Assembly (NCBI GenBank): GCA_030765065.1
Contig: CM060989.1
Coordinates: 64,804,001-64,868,000, forward strand
Source: Deroplatys truncata
Lineage: Eukaryota > Arthropoda > Insecta > Mantodea > Mantidae
Direction of reading: 5' to 3'
DNA length: 64,000 bases
In this document: positions 10,994 to 21,393 of the stretch, one piece after another
Layout: the number at the start of each line of letters is the position of its first letter
How positions within the stretch are numbered: position 1 is the stretch's first letter
The notes under the pieces: model-generated
The model's database searches: none
What the model was told of the DNA's origin: nothing
What the model saw: the letters and a program-made list of their open reading frames with translations, nothing else
Made by a program: the position numbers and the translations under genes

Positions 10994-11611
10994 CCCAAAT
11001 GCGACACAAAGATTTTCCAAAAAAATTTCCCACCCCCAACTATCTTTACTTGGAGCATTTTTTGAAAAATTTTATTTTCTAAAAAATGGCTCTAACAATT
11101 TTGATTAAAACACCATATATTTAAGATATTTACACAACAAATAAAATGTATATTTTGAATCTTCTGGAAATAGCCTGTGAAGTCCTCCTCATTCGAAAGG
11201 AATTTTGTATAATCTTGGTATAACTGGTAAATGTTAAGCTATAGACGAAAATGTAATACATGAAAAATGTAGATCTCTTTAAAACACACAATTTATTTTT
11301 TGTGGCATATGGGATTTCTGAGATATCCGTTATTAAAGGTTCTTTTGAACTCCTTTCAACATTTAGTTGTTTCTCATGATTGCATGGAAACAGCATGGAA
11401 TTTTAAGGCCAGAACTGGAGACTTCCAGTTCTTAAACATTTGATTATTGCTGTTCTCTTTTTATCCTAACGAAATGTGTAATGTAGCTATTTATGCAAAG
11501 CTTTATTTGGATTAAAATGTAGTAGACATAAAATAAGCTTTAGTAAGAATAGCTTGTATAACTACTAATAAAGATAAAAAGTCATGTGAATGTATCACAT
11601 AAGATTTTTTA
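10994..11611 (+). repeat. R1-B repeat, right part
   Basis: This continues the copy interrupted at 6603, from ATGCGACACAAAG to GAATGTATCACATAAGATTTTTTA. Subfamily B differs from A by segments such as GAAATAGCCTGTGAAGTCC and TTTTTTGTGGCAT. The same version occurs at 16844, 46168 and 49586. Confidence 0.8.
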
Positions 11612-11862
11612 TATCTGTTCACTAGCATTTATCTTTTACACACCAAATTGGTTATTAGAACTTGCAACATGTACTGTTGTTTTAACAAGTATGTGAAGTA
11701 GTGTCACTAAACAATGTTAAGTTTTTTATTTGGTTCCACAACTTCACTGTTTCCAGCTTCAAAAATTATGATTTCACAGAGAATTTAATTTTCGCCCAAA
11801 ATAGCCGAATTCCTGCAGTAAATGCCAGTTCCAAAAATGCACACACTTGGAGGTTTACAAAC

Positions 11863-12038
11863 CTGCAAAATGACATTACAATAATCATTAGCTTTGATGT
11901 TATTCAGACCAACAATCCCTGGAAGGTACATAGTTCCATCAATTGCACGAGAAAGTTTATCACTTGTGTCCATTGATGAAATCTGCTCTGAGGTAAATGT
12001 GGGATTCAGGACATATTTGATATCATCCAACGATGAGT
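11863..12038 (-). CDS. USP39: USP39 coding exon 4 (pseudo-catalytic box)
   Basis: This exon encodes residues 124-182: DSSLDDIKYVLNPTFTSEQ, then SDKLSRAIDGTMYLPG and IVGLNNIKANDYCNVILQ. In active USPs the box reads GLxNxGNTCYxN. Here, as in known USP39, the catalytic cysteine is replaced by aspartate (ANDY, about D175). The cysteine two positions later (about C177) is not at the catalytic position. The acceptor is TTTCCAG|ACTCATCG at 12039 and the donor is TTGCAG|GTTTG at 11862. It enters completing a split codon and leaves in phase 0. Confidence 0.95.
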
Positions 12039-12085
12039 CTGGAAATAGAAAGAAAGAAAAAAAAAGTGTTATTCAGTGCAAGTGT

Positions 12086-12726
12086 TGAGGCAGTATTTTA
12101 ATCCCTGAATAATTTCAATTGTATTTTATATAAAAGTAAATTCAATAACAGCCCGCCTTGAAACAATATGTATGTAATAATTATTTAAATTGTATGTAGC
12201 AGTCATTGCAAATGCTTATGTTATTGTAAATATATTTTATTAATGTTATGTGAATACATTACATACTGTAATAATGCAAGAGCTGTGAGAATAATAAGTT
12301 TTAGGTTGCTAACAATGAGTAATAATGAGGTAATTGTGGCAATAATGTGTTTAGAGTTTTGAAATGTACTGGTCATGATTAGAGCGATGATGACGTAGTT
12401 TCAGTGACAGTTTTTTTAAATTAGCCAATCAACAGCAAAGAAAAGTTTTAAATTAAATGCAGATATTCTATTGGACTAGAATTAGCCAATCAGAGACTTG
12501 CAATACCGAAGCTTATAGGTTTTGACCATTGAGGTTATTCAGTTCCTGGAGAGACTTGATAGCGTACAGATGCAAAAATGTGTTCTCTACGGCTGAATAG
12601 TAAAAACAGATATATGCGTTAAGTATAAAAGGTTCTCAAAGTTCTTTAAAAGTGTAGTGCTCTATAAATTAATGAGGTTAATTTAAAAGTTTAATTCTGT
12701 GATGTCTACAATTATTGTCATACCAC
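12086..12726 (+). repeat. R2 LTR-like repeat, copy a
   Basis: This begins TGAGGCAGTATTTTAAT only 48 bp from USP39 exon 4. It holds two TAGCCAATCA boxes (CCAAT type), CAGTTCCTGG and late AATAAG-like stretches, and ends near GTCATACCACG|CC. The other copies are at 35231, 50527, 54112 and 62966. The TG-to-CA-type limits and promoter-like CCAAT pair suggest an LTR. No coding part of a retroelement is attached. Confidence 0.6.
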
Positions 12727-13090
12727 GCCTTGAATAAGATTCATGACTCTAAAGCAAGACTGATGCAGCCGAGGCAAATTCAAACAGTAATATTACGTAA
12801 CCATAAAAATTCAAACTGACGCCCAAAGAATGTTCCAGGAACTCTTTAAATGCAACTAAAATAAACATTACGTAAACACAATCTTCAAGTTTTAAGCAAC
12901 AATTGAACAACATAACCTTTTTTAAGTTTTGCGTAAACATATGTTACGCAACAACAGCAGCTATAATTCTTCTTCTTCAAATTGGCTCCCAATTGCGGGG
13001 CAGATATAATAGTTTATGTAATTCATTACGTAACAAAAGTTTAAGAACATTACTTCTTCAGTGTAGGTTGGTGACAGAAATGGAAAAATA
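12727..13090 (+). repeat. R2 downstream leader with primer-site-like motifs
   Basis: This follows R2a and contains GCAGCCGAGGCAAATTCAAA, CTGACGCCCAAAGAATG (about 12815) and AAATTGGCTCCCAATTGCGG (about 12979). The last resembles the lysine-tRNA primer-binding site of retroelements (TGGCGCCCAACGTGGGGC). All five R2 copies are followed by the GCCGAGGCAA stretch or its remnant, except copy d, which is cut off just before it. Confidence 0.45.
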
Positions 13091-13149
13091 GATATGGTGT
13101 ATGACAGCTTGAGATTTGTGGATAAAAGTTTTCCAGTGATTCTGAAACT

Positions 13150-15118
13150 GCATTGAAGTTCAGTAAAACAAAATGAAAACCTCACAAATATCAGTTATAC
13201 AATTGTGACAAAACACGGCTCAACTATAAAATGTTAACTTCTAAAACACTTGCTTCACATGAAAAATGTCATGCTCCTGGCCACATAAAAAGTAAAGAAA
13301 GAGCAACAGTACTAACTGCATCAAACGCATCAGGTACACACAAATTAAAGCTAGTCATCATAGGCAAGTTTGCAAAGCCTAGAGCTCTCAAAAACATTTC
13401 CTTGTCTGCACTGCCTATCTCTTATAAGAACCAAAAGAATGCCTGGATAGACAGAGAAATATTTAAGAAGTGGTTTTATGAAGAATATGAAAAATGGTTT
13501 GCCTACTCTGTATTCACTCTTAGGTTGATCCGCACCAAAACAAAACCCAGGTGACCAGTGCACCATTGTAATGTATCCTTCCGCCATTTGCGGCAGAAAT
13601 ACTGTCATTTTCACGACCATGTGACAGAGTATGGCAAAGAGAACATGGTCCGACAACTTAAATGATGACTAGCATACTCTATTACGGTTGAAGGTGATAA
13701 GATTGATAGTTGCAACAAAATATATAATAGTTAATTCTAAAAGAAACGAGCGAAAAAGAAAGTAACAGGTATGCGATATCTTACATTTATTCGCTCTCTG
13801 GAAGCGGCACTTTTATCAACTCACAGGCTCATTTTTAAAAAAGAAATTGTATATTGTTACGTGAATTACATTCTTGTCCCATTCTTGCATCGCGTATTTC
13901 TAACGCTTTCGGTTTTAACCACTTTCCCGTTTCGGATTTGTCTTAAACAAGCACTGTTTATACTTGTACTCGAAACACTGGTGAACTCGGAAGTTAATTT
14001 CACCACTTTTTTCACGGGAAGTGTTAGATATTTCTCACACAACTTACAATAAACTTGCAACCCTATTGTTTTTTCACCACTAGTCAATGGTTTGCCCGCT
14101 TGTGCTTTATGCAATCGACGAAAATGCAAGAGCAAATCACCGTCCGCCATGATACTAAACAGAAACTGCTGGTTTCTGGCTACAAACAATATTCTGAGCA
14201 TACCTGGATGTCAGGTACATATATGAATTGCATGTTGGGACTTGTAGCTCTGTTTAAAGGTACAAATTAGCGTTAATTAGACTTTTAGGAACTTGTATAG
14301 AATATTATACCATTTAAGAATAAATTGATTCTAAAATTTAGATTATTAGCATGGGACTATTTTCCTGCACGCATTGCTAGTGTTGTACCACGGTGCACTG
14401 GTCATGTATGTTTGTTTTGGCGTGGATCAACCTAAGAGTGAATGCAGAGTAGTAAAGCAATCTTATTGATAGACAATGCTGGATTGCATCCAGACAAAGA
14501 GGGACTGTAGTGTGATGGAATTCCGACTTTGTTTTTGCTACCTAATGTCACAGGTTTGGTAAAACCGATTGATCAGGGGACTTTGGATTCCTTAAAAAAT
14601 AGTATTGACGCTGCCTGTTGCAGTCACTTCTATAAGCAACGGAAGAGGATGGAAACATCACTAATTTTCTAGAATGAGTAACCATGAGGGACATAGTGTA
14701 TTGGTTAGCAAAGTCGTGGGATGATGTGAGACACTTGTGAAATCGTGAAAGAAAATTTTAGAGAGCAAATCAACTGGTGAGTAAATTTAATGATCATGCT
14801 GATTAAAAGATGTACTCGTCATACCTAATTGCACAGCTTCCAGGTGATAGTAAAAGTAAAGTTATGGAATGGATGAAGAGTGATGAACAGTTTGAACTTA
14901 TTGAAACATCAACTGTTGAGATGTTAAATGAGCCGACAGAAGCAAGCCAGGAGGAAGACATAGAAGAGAGAACACCAAAAATGCATCATAATGAGGGTTT
15001 TGCTGTATTGGAGGCGGCACTGCGCTATGTAGAACAACAACCAGAGACAACGCGTGCAACACTATGTTACTCAAACGATGGTGTGACATTGCCGCGCAAA
15101 AGCGATTCAGTATCCTGA
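13150..15118 (+). pseudogene. jerky/Tigger-type (DDE_1) transposase pseudogene, split
   Basis: The left part (about 13190-13503) reads YNCDKTRLNYKMLTSKTLAS, KSKERATVLTASNASGTH and YKNQKNAWIDREIFKKWF, typical of the DDE_1 domain with its first aspartate in NCD. After a TA-flanked insertion (13506-14449) it resumes at about 14460 with LLIDNAGLHP (second aspartate), then GLVKPIDQGTLDSLKNS and a C-terminal acidic region ending 15118. Frameshifts and stops occur in both parts. It sits in USP39 intron 3, on the opposite strand. Confidence 0.75.
13506..14449 (-). mobile_element. TA-flanked TIR element with a transposase N-terminus
   Basis: The ends are CTCTGTATTCACTCTTAGG and its complement, with inverted similarity over about 40 bp (GTTGATCCRCRCCAAAACAAA). 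TA flanks both sides (13504-13505, 14450-14451). Inside on the minus strand is MADGDLLLHFRRLHKAQAGK, LTSGEKTIGLQVYCKLCEKY and LTSEFTSVSSTSINSACLRQ. This looks like the N-terminal helix-turn-helix of a Tc1/mariner-superfamily transposase. No DDE core follows, so it is a deletion derivative. Confidence 0.7.
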
Positions 15119-15527
15119 AGCAGAAGACACTTATTTTTCAAAAAATAACCCCAATTATTATGTGCATATTGTTTATTTCTATACAAAAACTTTAAAAACT
15201 TACAGTAAACAACTTCACCTTGATTTGTTATTGGTTCCATTTTGTCTTTAATGAGTTTTCCTATGGCATCCATATAGTCCGAATTATCCCAAATCTGAAG
15301 TACCTTCACCCCCCATTACCTTGGATTAGCGAGACTCTACACTATTGCAAAAAAAGTTAAAACACAATATTAATAAAATGACTTCTAGTGACAATAAATA
15401 GTTTCATTTAATAAATACGATGACTGTTTTTAATTTATAAAAGTCAATGTAAAATTTTGTATATTGATTCAACACAGATAAACCCAATAGCTGGGCTTTA
15501 TTGGGTCGGGTTAAATTACAACCCACC

Positions 15528-15960
15528 CTGCTTTGCACCCTATAACAGGGAAATAAATCCAGGATGGGTGATCATCCCATTGCTTGATTGGCATGAAGAA
15601 GAAGGAAAAGAAATGTAGTGATGAGACGGATGATAGGAAAATTCAACTGCCAGTCGTTATCAAGCTGTCCTGGGTGTTACACTCTTGAAGATGGCAACCA
15701 CAGAGTTGACGGAAACATCGGGTGCTAGTAATTTTACCCTTAGACCACGGCCTTCCAGCCTGGAAGATTTTAATGTTTTATCGATTAACTCCGGCCGTGA
15801 AAGCCTTCGTACTTATTCATGGACCAAGTTATCCAACCCAGCATTCTCCTAGGGACTGAGGAAAACCACAAAAAAGCTTTGGTCAGGTTGGCCGCCCAGG
15901 GGTTTGAACCCAGGATCTCCTGAATGTGAGTTGCACATGTTACCACAGCATCACCTCACT
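15528..15960 (-). repeat. tRNA-derived SINE with an embedded foreign segment
   Basis: Read on the minus strand, the head has GAGGTGATGCTGTGGTAAC (A-box region) and GATCCTGGGTTCAAACCC (B box), then CGGCCAACCTGACCAAAGC. The tail has CATCACTACATTTC and CCATCCTGGAT, shared with 22975-23330 and 59860-60165. Between them lies about 150 bp absent from the other copies (near 15672-15820), holding AAGATGGCAACC, GACGGAAACATCGGG and GGCCGTGAAAGCC, which looks like a retroelement 3' end. Confidence 0.65.
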
Positions 15961-16052
15961 CGGTAAACACAAATCTTTGAATTTTTTTCTCTGCCTGATT
16001 AAGTTTTGAAAATTTACACTACTACCTTTGAAATGGTATGAAGAATACTTAC

Positions 16053-16166
16053 CAATAATTTCGTAATTATCAGGAAGGCAGTAAAATCTAAGGGTGTGAA
16101 GATTTAGAAACACATGATGACTCTCTGCTACACTGTGAGTGTATGCGTGTGTATTATTTCCTCGAC
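16053..16166 (-). CDS. USP39: USP39 coding exon 3 (zf-UBP, second half)
   Basis: This exon encodes residues 87-123: RGNNTHAYTHSVAESHHVF then LNLHTLRFYCLPDNYEII. The histidines and the CLPDNYEI block are those of the zf-UBP finger of USP39. The acceptor is CTGCAG|GTCGAG at 16167 and the donor is TATTG|GTAAG at 16052. It enters with two bases of a split glycine codon and leaves with one base, matching both neighbours. Confidence 0.95.
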
Positions 16167-16169
16167 CTG

Positions 16170-16843
16170 CAGAAATATATAGCATTACAGGAAAAGAAAT
16201 ATATATTATACATCTAAAACACATAAATACAGTAAAAAGCTGGGAAATTATATTTTAAGTTTTACATGACTACTAATATTAAGTTAAAATTGTTTCATAA
16301 TTTAAAACTAATTTATGAACATAATATTGGGGCATTTTCAGCACTACTCTTGTTACCATCAGAGGCCTTTTACTACAAAGAAAAGGAATTTCATTTTTGA
16401 CCTGATTTTGATTTTATTTTCATATATATATAAATTCAAATTTAAGAGCAAAATTTAAACTTCACATTGGCAAAAAGTTTGCCAACATTATTGTTGGTAA
16501 AAACTGTATACAACATTTAATACTCTGTTACTGTTGAGATGTATAAAAGATAGCAAGACACATTTTCAGTGAGATTTGGCACTATCAATTGGTTCATTGG
16601 GCAGATAACTTCTGTCTGAACACACAGAAGTCCATAAAATTCTCCTGCACTTTTAATAAATATCCTTTTACCTGTCTTTAACAGCATCCCAAACATATTT
16701 CTTTGTAACTGCAATAATCTCATCAACAATATCTTCACTTCGAATATTTCAAAGAATGTCCAATTAAGTTCAGTTAAACCTAAATTACTTTTAACTATGA
16801 CAGACACATGAAATTACATGTGAATTTAAATTGAGCTATATTA
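16170..16843. other. USP39 intron 2, unassigned part
   Basis: The sequence is AT-rich. On the minus strand around 16807-16517 there is an open stretch (LGLTELNWTFFEIFEVKILL) that could be a decayed exon or element, but I cannot name it. Confidence 0.3.
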
Positions 16844-17685
16844 CTTTCTCTGCAGGTTAGAGAAAACAGTAGGTAGAGAAGGTATTGCAGTCTATCAAAA
16901 AATTTGATACTGTGATTTCACTGGAAATACATGTTTTGAGGCTCCCCAAATCCAAATAAAGTAATTTTTGATACAGGTCTGTGTGTGTATGTGAACAGCA
17001 TAACTCAAAAATGAAAACTAAAATAAATAACGTGTTATTTAGGTTCAGTACCTTCCTAAGAAGTGACACAAAGATTTTCAAGAAAAATCCCCCCCACTCT
17101 AAATTACCCTTTACATGGGACACTTTGAAATTCTAACTATTTTCATTAAAATACCATATATTAAAGATATTTACATGAAAAATAAAATATATATCTTGAA
17201 TTTTCTGAGAATAGCCTATGAAGCCCTCTTCATTAGAAAGGAATTTTGTATAATCTTATATAACTGATAAATGTTATGTGACAGACGAAAACTAATAAAC
17301 AAAAAAATGTAAATCTCTTTAAAACACACAATTTATTTCAAATAACTTTTTTTGTGGCATCAGCCATTTCCGAGATATTCATTATTAATGGTTTGAACTG
17401 TTGAATATTTAGACATTCTTTTAAAGTCCTGTTGATGTTCAACTGTTTCTTGCAATGTCATGGAAATAGTATGGAATTTTAAGCCCTGGGCATAGCATCC
17501 AGTTTTAAAACATATGACTATCACTATTCCCTTTGCATCTACAACGAAACGTGTAATGCAGCTGTTTCCGGAAAACCTTATGTCGATTAAAATGAAGTAG
17601 ATAGGGAAACAAACTTTCATAAGTAATTTGTATACCTAATAAGCCATAGAGGTTAGAGAAAATCATATGAATGCAAAACATCAGA
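16844..17685 (+). repeat. R1-B repeat, full length
   Basis: The copy runs from CTTTCTCTGCAGG to GCAAAACATCAGATTTTTT. It carries subfamily B blocks (GAATAGCCTATGAAGCCCTC and TTTTTTTGTGGCATCAGCC). Confidence 0.8.
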
Positions 17686-17941
17686 TTTTTTGGGAAAAAT
17701 ATCCGCACAATACTAATACTTGTCATGAAAAATATTAATAGAAATCACTATAAAGGTTTTCTACAACAGTGAACCAAACCGTGTTTCTTCTAAGGTTACT
17801 TTACATGTAAACATACCAAACTGTCAAAATTGTTGTTGAAAGCACACACAGTGAAGCAATTTGTAATTAAAAGCACCTAATACTGGAGTCAACTTAAACA
17901 CTCTTAATAGCTTCACTCCCCTATTTATTCTGCATAACATG

Positions 17942-18655
17942 TAAGTAAGTAAGTAAGTAATTTTATTAACCCAATTAATTGTGCAAATTTACAACGACAG
18001 TTTTACAAATTTATTCTTACCCAGTTTCTAAAAATAACAATAAAATAAAATATAAAGAAAACTAACCTCATAACTACTGGTAGCCAGAATTCCTCCTAAT
18101 CTAAAAGTACAATTATAAATGTATTTAATCTCTAATCTAACTCTAACTCTACCTTGAGTTTCTTTCCTTGGACCACAACAAACTCAAACCTTCTCGAGTT
18201 GTTGAGTCCTACTTACAACATATCAAATAAACACTACTGTAATTTAATTTAATACTCATTTGTCTCTTCCTTGCTAATTTTCCTCATCCATTTTGCTTTT
18301 ACTCTGCCCAAAAAGTTCCCTACTTCTATTATATTTTTCCTAGATTTTACATTTACTATCTTTTTAGCTTGAATTTCTATTGGTAAATTTAACCATTCTC
18401 TCTTCTCTATCCTCTTTCTAAGTAACTTTCTTCACACTCTAAAACTATATGCCACTCTTTAACTTTCCGGTGACATAGTGGGCATTTCTCCAAATCAATC
18501 TCTTTTCTCAAACCTTACAAATTCACCACCCCTGTCCTAGCCCATGCAAATCCTGCTCTTGCTGTTTTATCATGTATATCAACATACTGTTCCCTACTCC
18601 ATACTACTTTCATTTCTCTATATAATCTCATTCAATTGTTTCTCACGATTCTACT
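17942..18655 (-). pseudogene. Non-LTR retrotransposon 3' end, degraded
   Basis: The minus strand reads REQYVDIHDKTARAGFAWAR, TGVVNL, then CPLCHRKVKEWHIVLECEES. This is the same arginine-rich helix and CX2C...HX4C motif as the element at 6985-7850. The 3' end is a (TTAC)n tail (plus view GTAAGTAAGTAAG at 17942). A stop lies after VNL. Confidence 0.65.
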
Positions 18656-19143
18656 CAGCAAGTGGCCACATTGTGACGATTCTGCTTGAGGGACAAAAGA
18701 CCATTACTGCCTGATGGTACACCACAAATTGTCTGCCACAAGTGTTCAATGAACTGAGAAAAAAGCACCCTAAGGCTGATCTGCGTGGAATTTTGTTGCA
18801 CACTGCACAAGAAACAACCCAATTTCTGCAGCAGTCAGATATTGTCCCATCCTCCCTACAGTCCAGATCTGGCCCCATACAACTTTTTTCTATTGCCCAA
18901 AATGAAAGAAAAAAATTCGAGGTCAACGATTTGAGTCACCTGAAGCTGCAGTAGCTGCTTATGAAGAATGTATTTGCACTCTCTCCAAAGAAGAATAGCG
19001 TTCAGCATTTGAAAAATGGTTTGAAAGGATGAGACGGTGTATAGAATGCAATGGAGAATATTTTTAAAAGATGCAATGTTCAGATCTAAATGTTTAATAT
19101 TTTATTGCATCCATTCTCAAAACTTTTAGAGTGACCCTCATAT
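18650..19143 (+). pseudogene. mariner transposase C-terminal half, degraded
   Basis: Broken frames give SGHIVTILLEGQKTITA, VFNELRKKHPKADLRGILLH, PPYSPDLAPYNFFL-like and RGQRFESPEAAVAAYEE, ending SAFEKWFERMRRCIECNGEY. These are mariner hallmarks (the LLH.DNA region has decayed). The probable 3' terminal repeat ends GAGTGACCCTCA|TA at 19143. It lies in USP39 intron 2, and the 5' half is absent. Confidence 0.75.
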
Positions 19144-19149
19144 AAACTG

Positions 19150-20540
19150 ATAACGTGTGTTTAATGTTGTGTATATATTGATAAATTTTACTAAATATGT
19201 TTATTATCTTGACGTATCCTCTATCAATATACTTTGTACTGCATGATTGAAAGGATGAATAAATTAATTGAATTGAGAGTATAACCCGACTACCTACATT
19301 ATTTACATGTGCTTCACTGTATTAGATTCCACTTTGAAAAAGTTAAGGTGAAAAGTATTTACTCCAATTTCCCTTCAATTTGCAACAATCAGCTGAAAAA
19401 CAGTATTTTCCACTAATAAACCTACCGGAATTCCCTACAAGCAGTAATTTATAGCAAAAGTTGAGTTACAAACATTGTGACAATTTTCAAGGGCAAGTAA
19501 CTGCTACCTGGATAAGCTGTGTATTAACTTTATTTTGATGAATTACTAGTCAAGGCACAAACTAAGAGATTTAAAGTCGCTCATTTTATTTTTAACTGAG
19601 ACCATATATACATACATATGACATTAAAAGTTTTATGAAAATAACCTTATTTTTCTGAATACAAAACTTCAGCACATACTAAAGTTCAGTTATCATTAAT
19701 GTGCATATGTATTAAATACGACTTTCTTAAAAGTGCAACGTCTAAACCTTAAAATTGTGTGCTGCTATAAGGGTTTCTTTGGAGGTGATAAGTTCACACA
19801 AAAGTGTCACTTGCCATGAAAATGCCCCTCAAGTAAGACTTATCTCCGATAATCTCCTCTTACAGTGTGCCCCACAGCGATGAAAATGATGTGTTGTAAA
19901 TCAAACAGATGTCACTCTATGTCATACGCTTGCTCTAATGTAATGCTGCCAACATATGAATAATGCCACCGAAGCCGGTAAGATACTCAGCCTCAAGGCA
20001 TAGCCGAGAGATTGAGGGCCCTCAGTCTCAAAGCATAGCCGAGGGATGTTTTTAGAAGGAGAGTGTAGCAAGTTGTGGCCTACTTTTTATTTAGGTTGGC
20101 AATACCCACTTTGCATGTGATTTATCGGAAAAATGGCTACTTTGTTGTGTTCCTGACGCGATTTGCCTATATAAGTAAACCACCTAAAACGGGCGGGCAG
20201 GTGCGCACCAGATATAGAAGAGACCACATCATGTTCTAAACTCACTCTTAAGGTAATTTATTCGCTTTCCTTTTGATTTTATAACCATTTTCTTCGGGCA
20301 TACTATAAGACAAGATTAGCCCTTATCTCAAAGCCATGATGCTAAACTCTATCAGATAAAAGTAATTAATTGAAATGCTTTTTTGGAAATTAAAACGGCT
20401 TGATGGTTTTGGCTGATTCAGAATTTTGTAAGACTCATTAAATGTCCCCTAAAGACAACTCCGAAATGCAACAGAATGACTCACTTAGCACCATAGTTTG
20501 TTAAAAAGAATCCTTAAAAAAAATACAAAACAGTGGTACA
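19150..20540. other. USP39 intron 2 remainder with a short tandem motif and TATA-like box
   Basis: At 19986-20048 a motif (GGCATAGCCGAG / AGCATAGCCGAG) occurs twice about 35 bp apart. Near 20166 lies CCTATATAAGT, followed by a GC-richer stretch (GGGCGGGCAGGTGCGC) and TTAAG|GTAATT. This resembles a promoter with a short first exon on the plus strand, but there is no supporting ORF. Confidence 0.3.
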
Positions 20541-20543
20541 TAC

Positions 20544-20705
20544 CTTGAAAGTACTTTCCACAAACGAGACAGGCATACACGTTAATTCTTGATAGAGAAA
20601 CGGAACACAGCTTCTCGAAGTCAAAATCAAGCACTTGACGATTTATAGTATCAAGATAAGGGCATAACCTATATGATTTAAAAGTTTGGTGGGTTTTCTT
20701 TGGAG
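20544..20705 (-). CDS. USP39: USP39 coding exon 2 (zf-UBP, first half)
   Basis: This exon encodes residues 32-85: APKKTHQTFKSYRLCPYLD, TINRQVLDFDFEKLCSVSL, SRINVYACLVCGKYFQ. The CPYLDTINR and YACLVCGKYFQG blocks are diagnostic of USP39. The cysteines of CPY, LCS and CLVC are the first zinc ligands of the zf-UBP fold. The acceptor is TTTCCAG|CTCC at 20706 and the donor is TTCAAG|GTATG at 20543. It is separated from exon 1 by an intron of only 97 bp. Confidence 0.95.
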
Positions 20706-20802
20706 CTGGAAATAAAAAAGTGAGGTTAGAATAGGCAACAATACTTCTTAAAAGTTAATATATGACATAGTTAAATAATATCGCAAACGGAAATAAATTT
20801 AC

Positions 20803-20896
20803 CAGGTTCCTCATTTTCTTCATCATTAAGTTCTTCTATTCTTCTTTTACGGTCATTTATCCTTGAAGCCTTAATAATAGACCTAAGCGAAGACAT
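20803..20896 (-). CDS. USP39: USP39 coding exon 1 with start codon
   Basis: ATG at 20896-20894 begins MSSLRSIIKASRINDRKRRI, EELNDEENEEP plus one base. The in-frame upstream codons meet TAG 11-12 codons before it, so this is the first possible ATG of the exon. The donor CCTG|GTAAATT is at 20802. The encoded basic and acidic N-terminus is short compared with vertebrate USP39, which has a longer Arg/Ser-rich lead. An alternative upstream coding exon cannot be excluded. The promoter must lie just right of 20900. I see no TATA box. Confidence 0.85.
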
Positions 20897-21393
20897 TACT
20901 TCTATCCACTTGTTTATTTTTTGAAGCTAGTTACTACCAACCCTCTTTCTTCCTTACTGATCTCTTTGGTCTTACACATATAGATACGTATACTCTGTGG
21001 TCTTACATTATGTTTTGTACAGAGAGTATAGAGCTTAGAAAATAACCAAATTAGAGTAAAATTGATATTGCCAGCAGCAACCTATGTAAGGTATAAAAAG
21101 ATAGGTTTCCCTGTTAATCAAAATAATTAATATGATTTACATTGATCCAAACAAACTACACTCTTTATTCTACAACCATCCTACTATATTTGACTATGAC
21201 ACCAATTGGGAATCGTTTGTGGAATCGTTAAATGTGCGTTTAACAATATCCCTATTAGGAGTGATATGCTTTCCGGTTTTGTATTACATTGCTACCGGGT
21301 TTTCCTGAAAACCAAAATAACCAACCACTGTTATAGATTTAGACCAAAACATGGATGTATATAATATTCATGAATGTACTAGTTGCCCATAAC

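Noticed and set aside
17942..17962. CRISPR-like short repeats
   Set aside because: It is a simple (GTAA)n LINE tail, and the DNA is eukaryotic.
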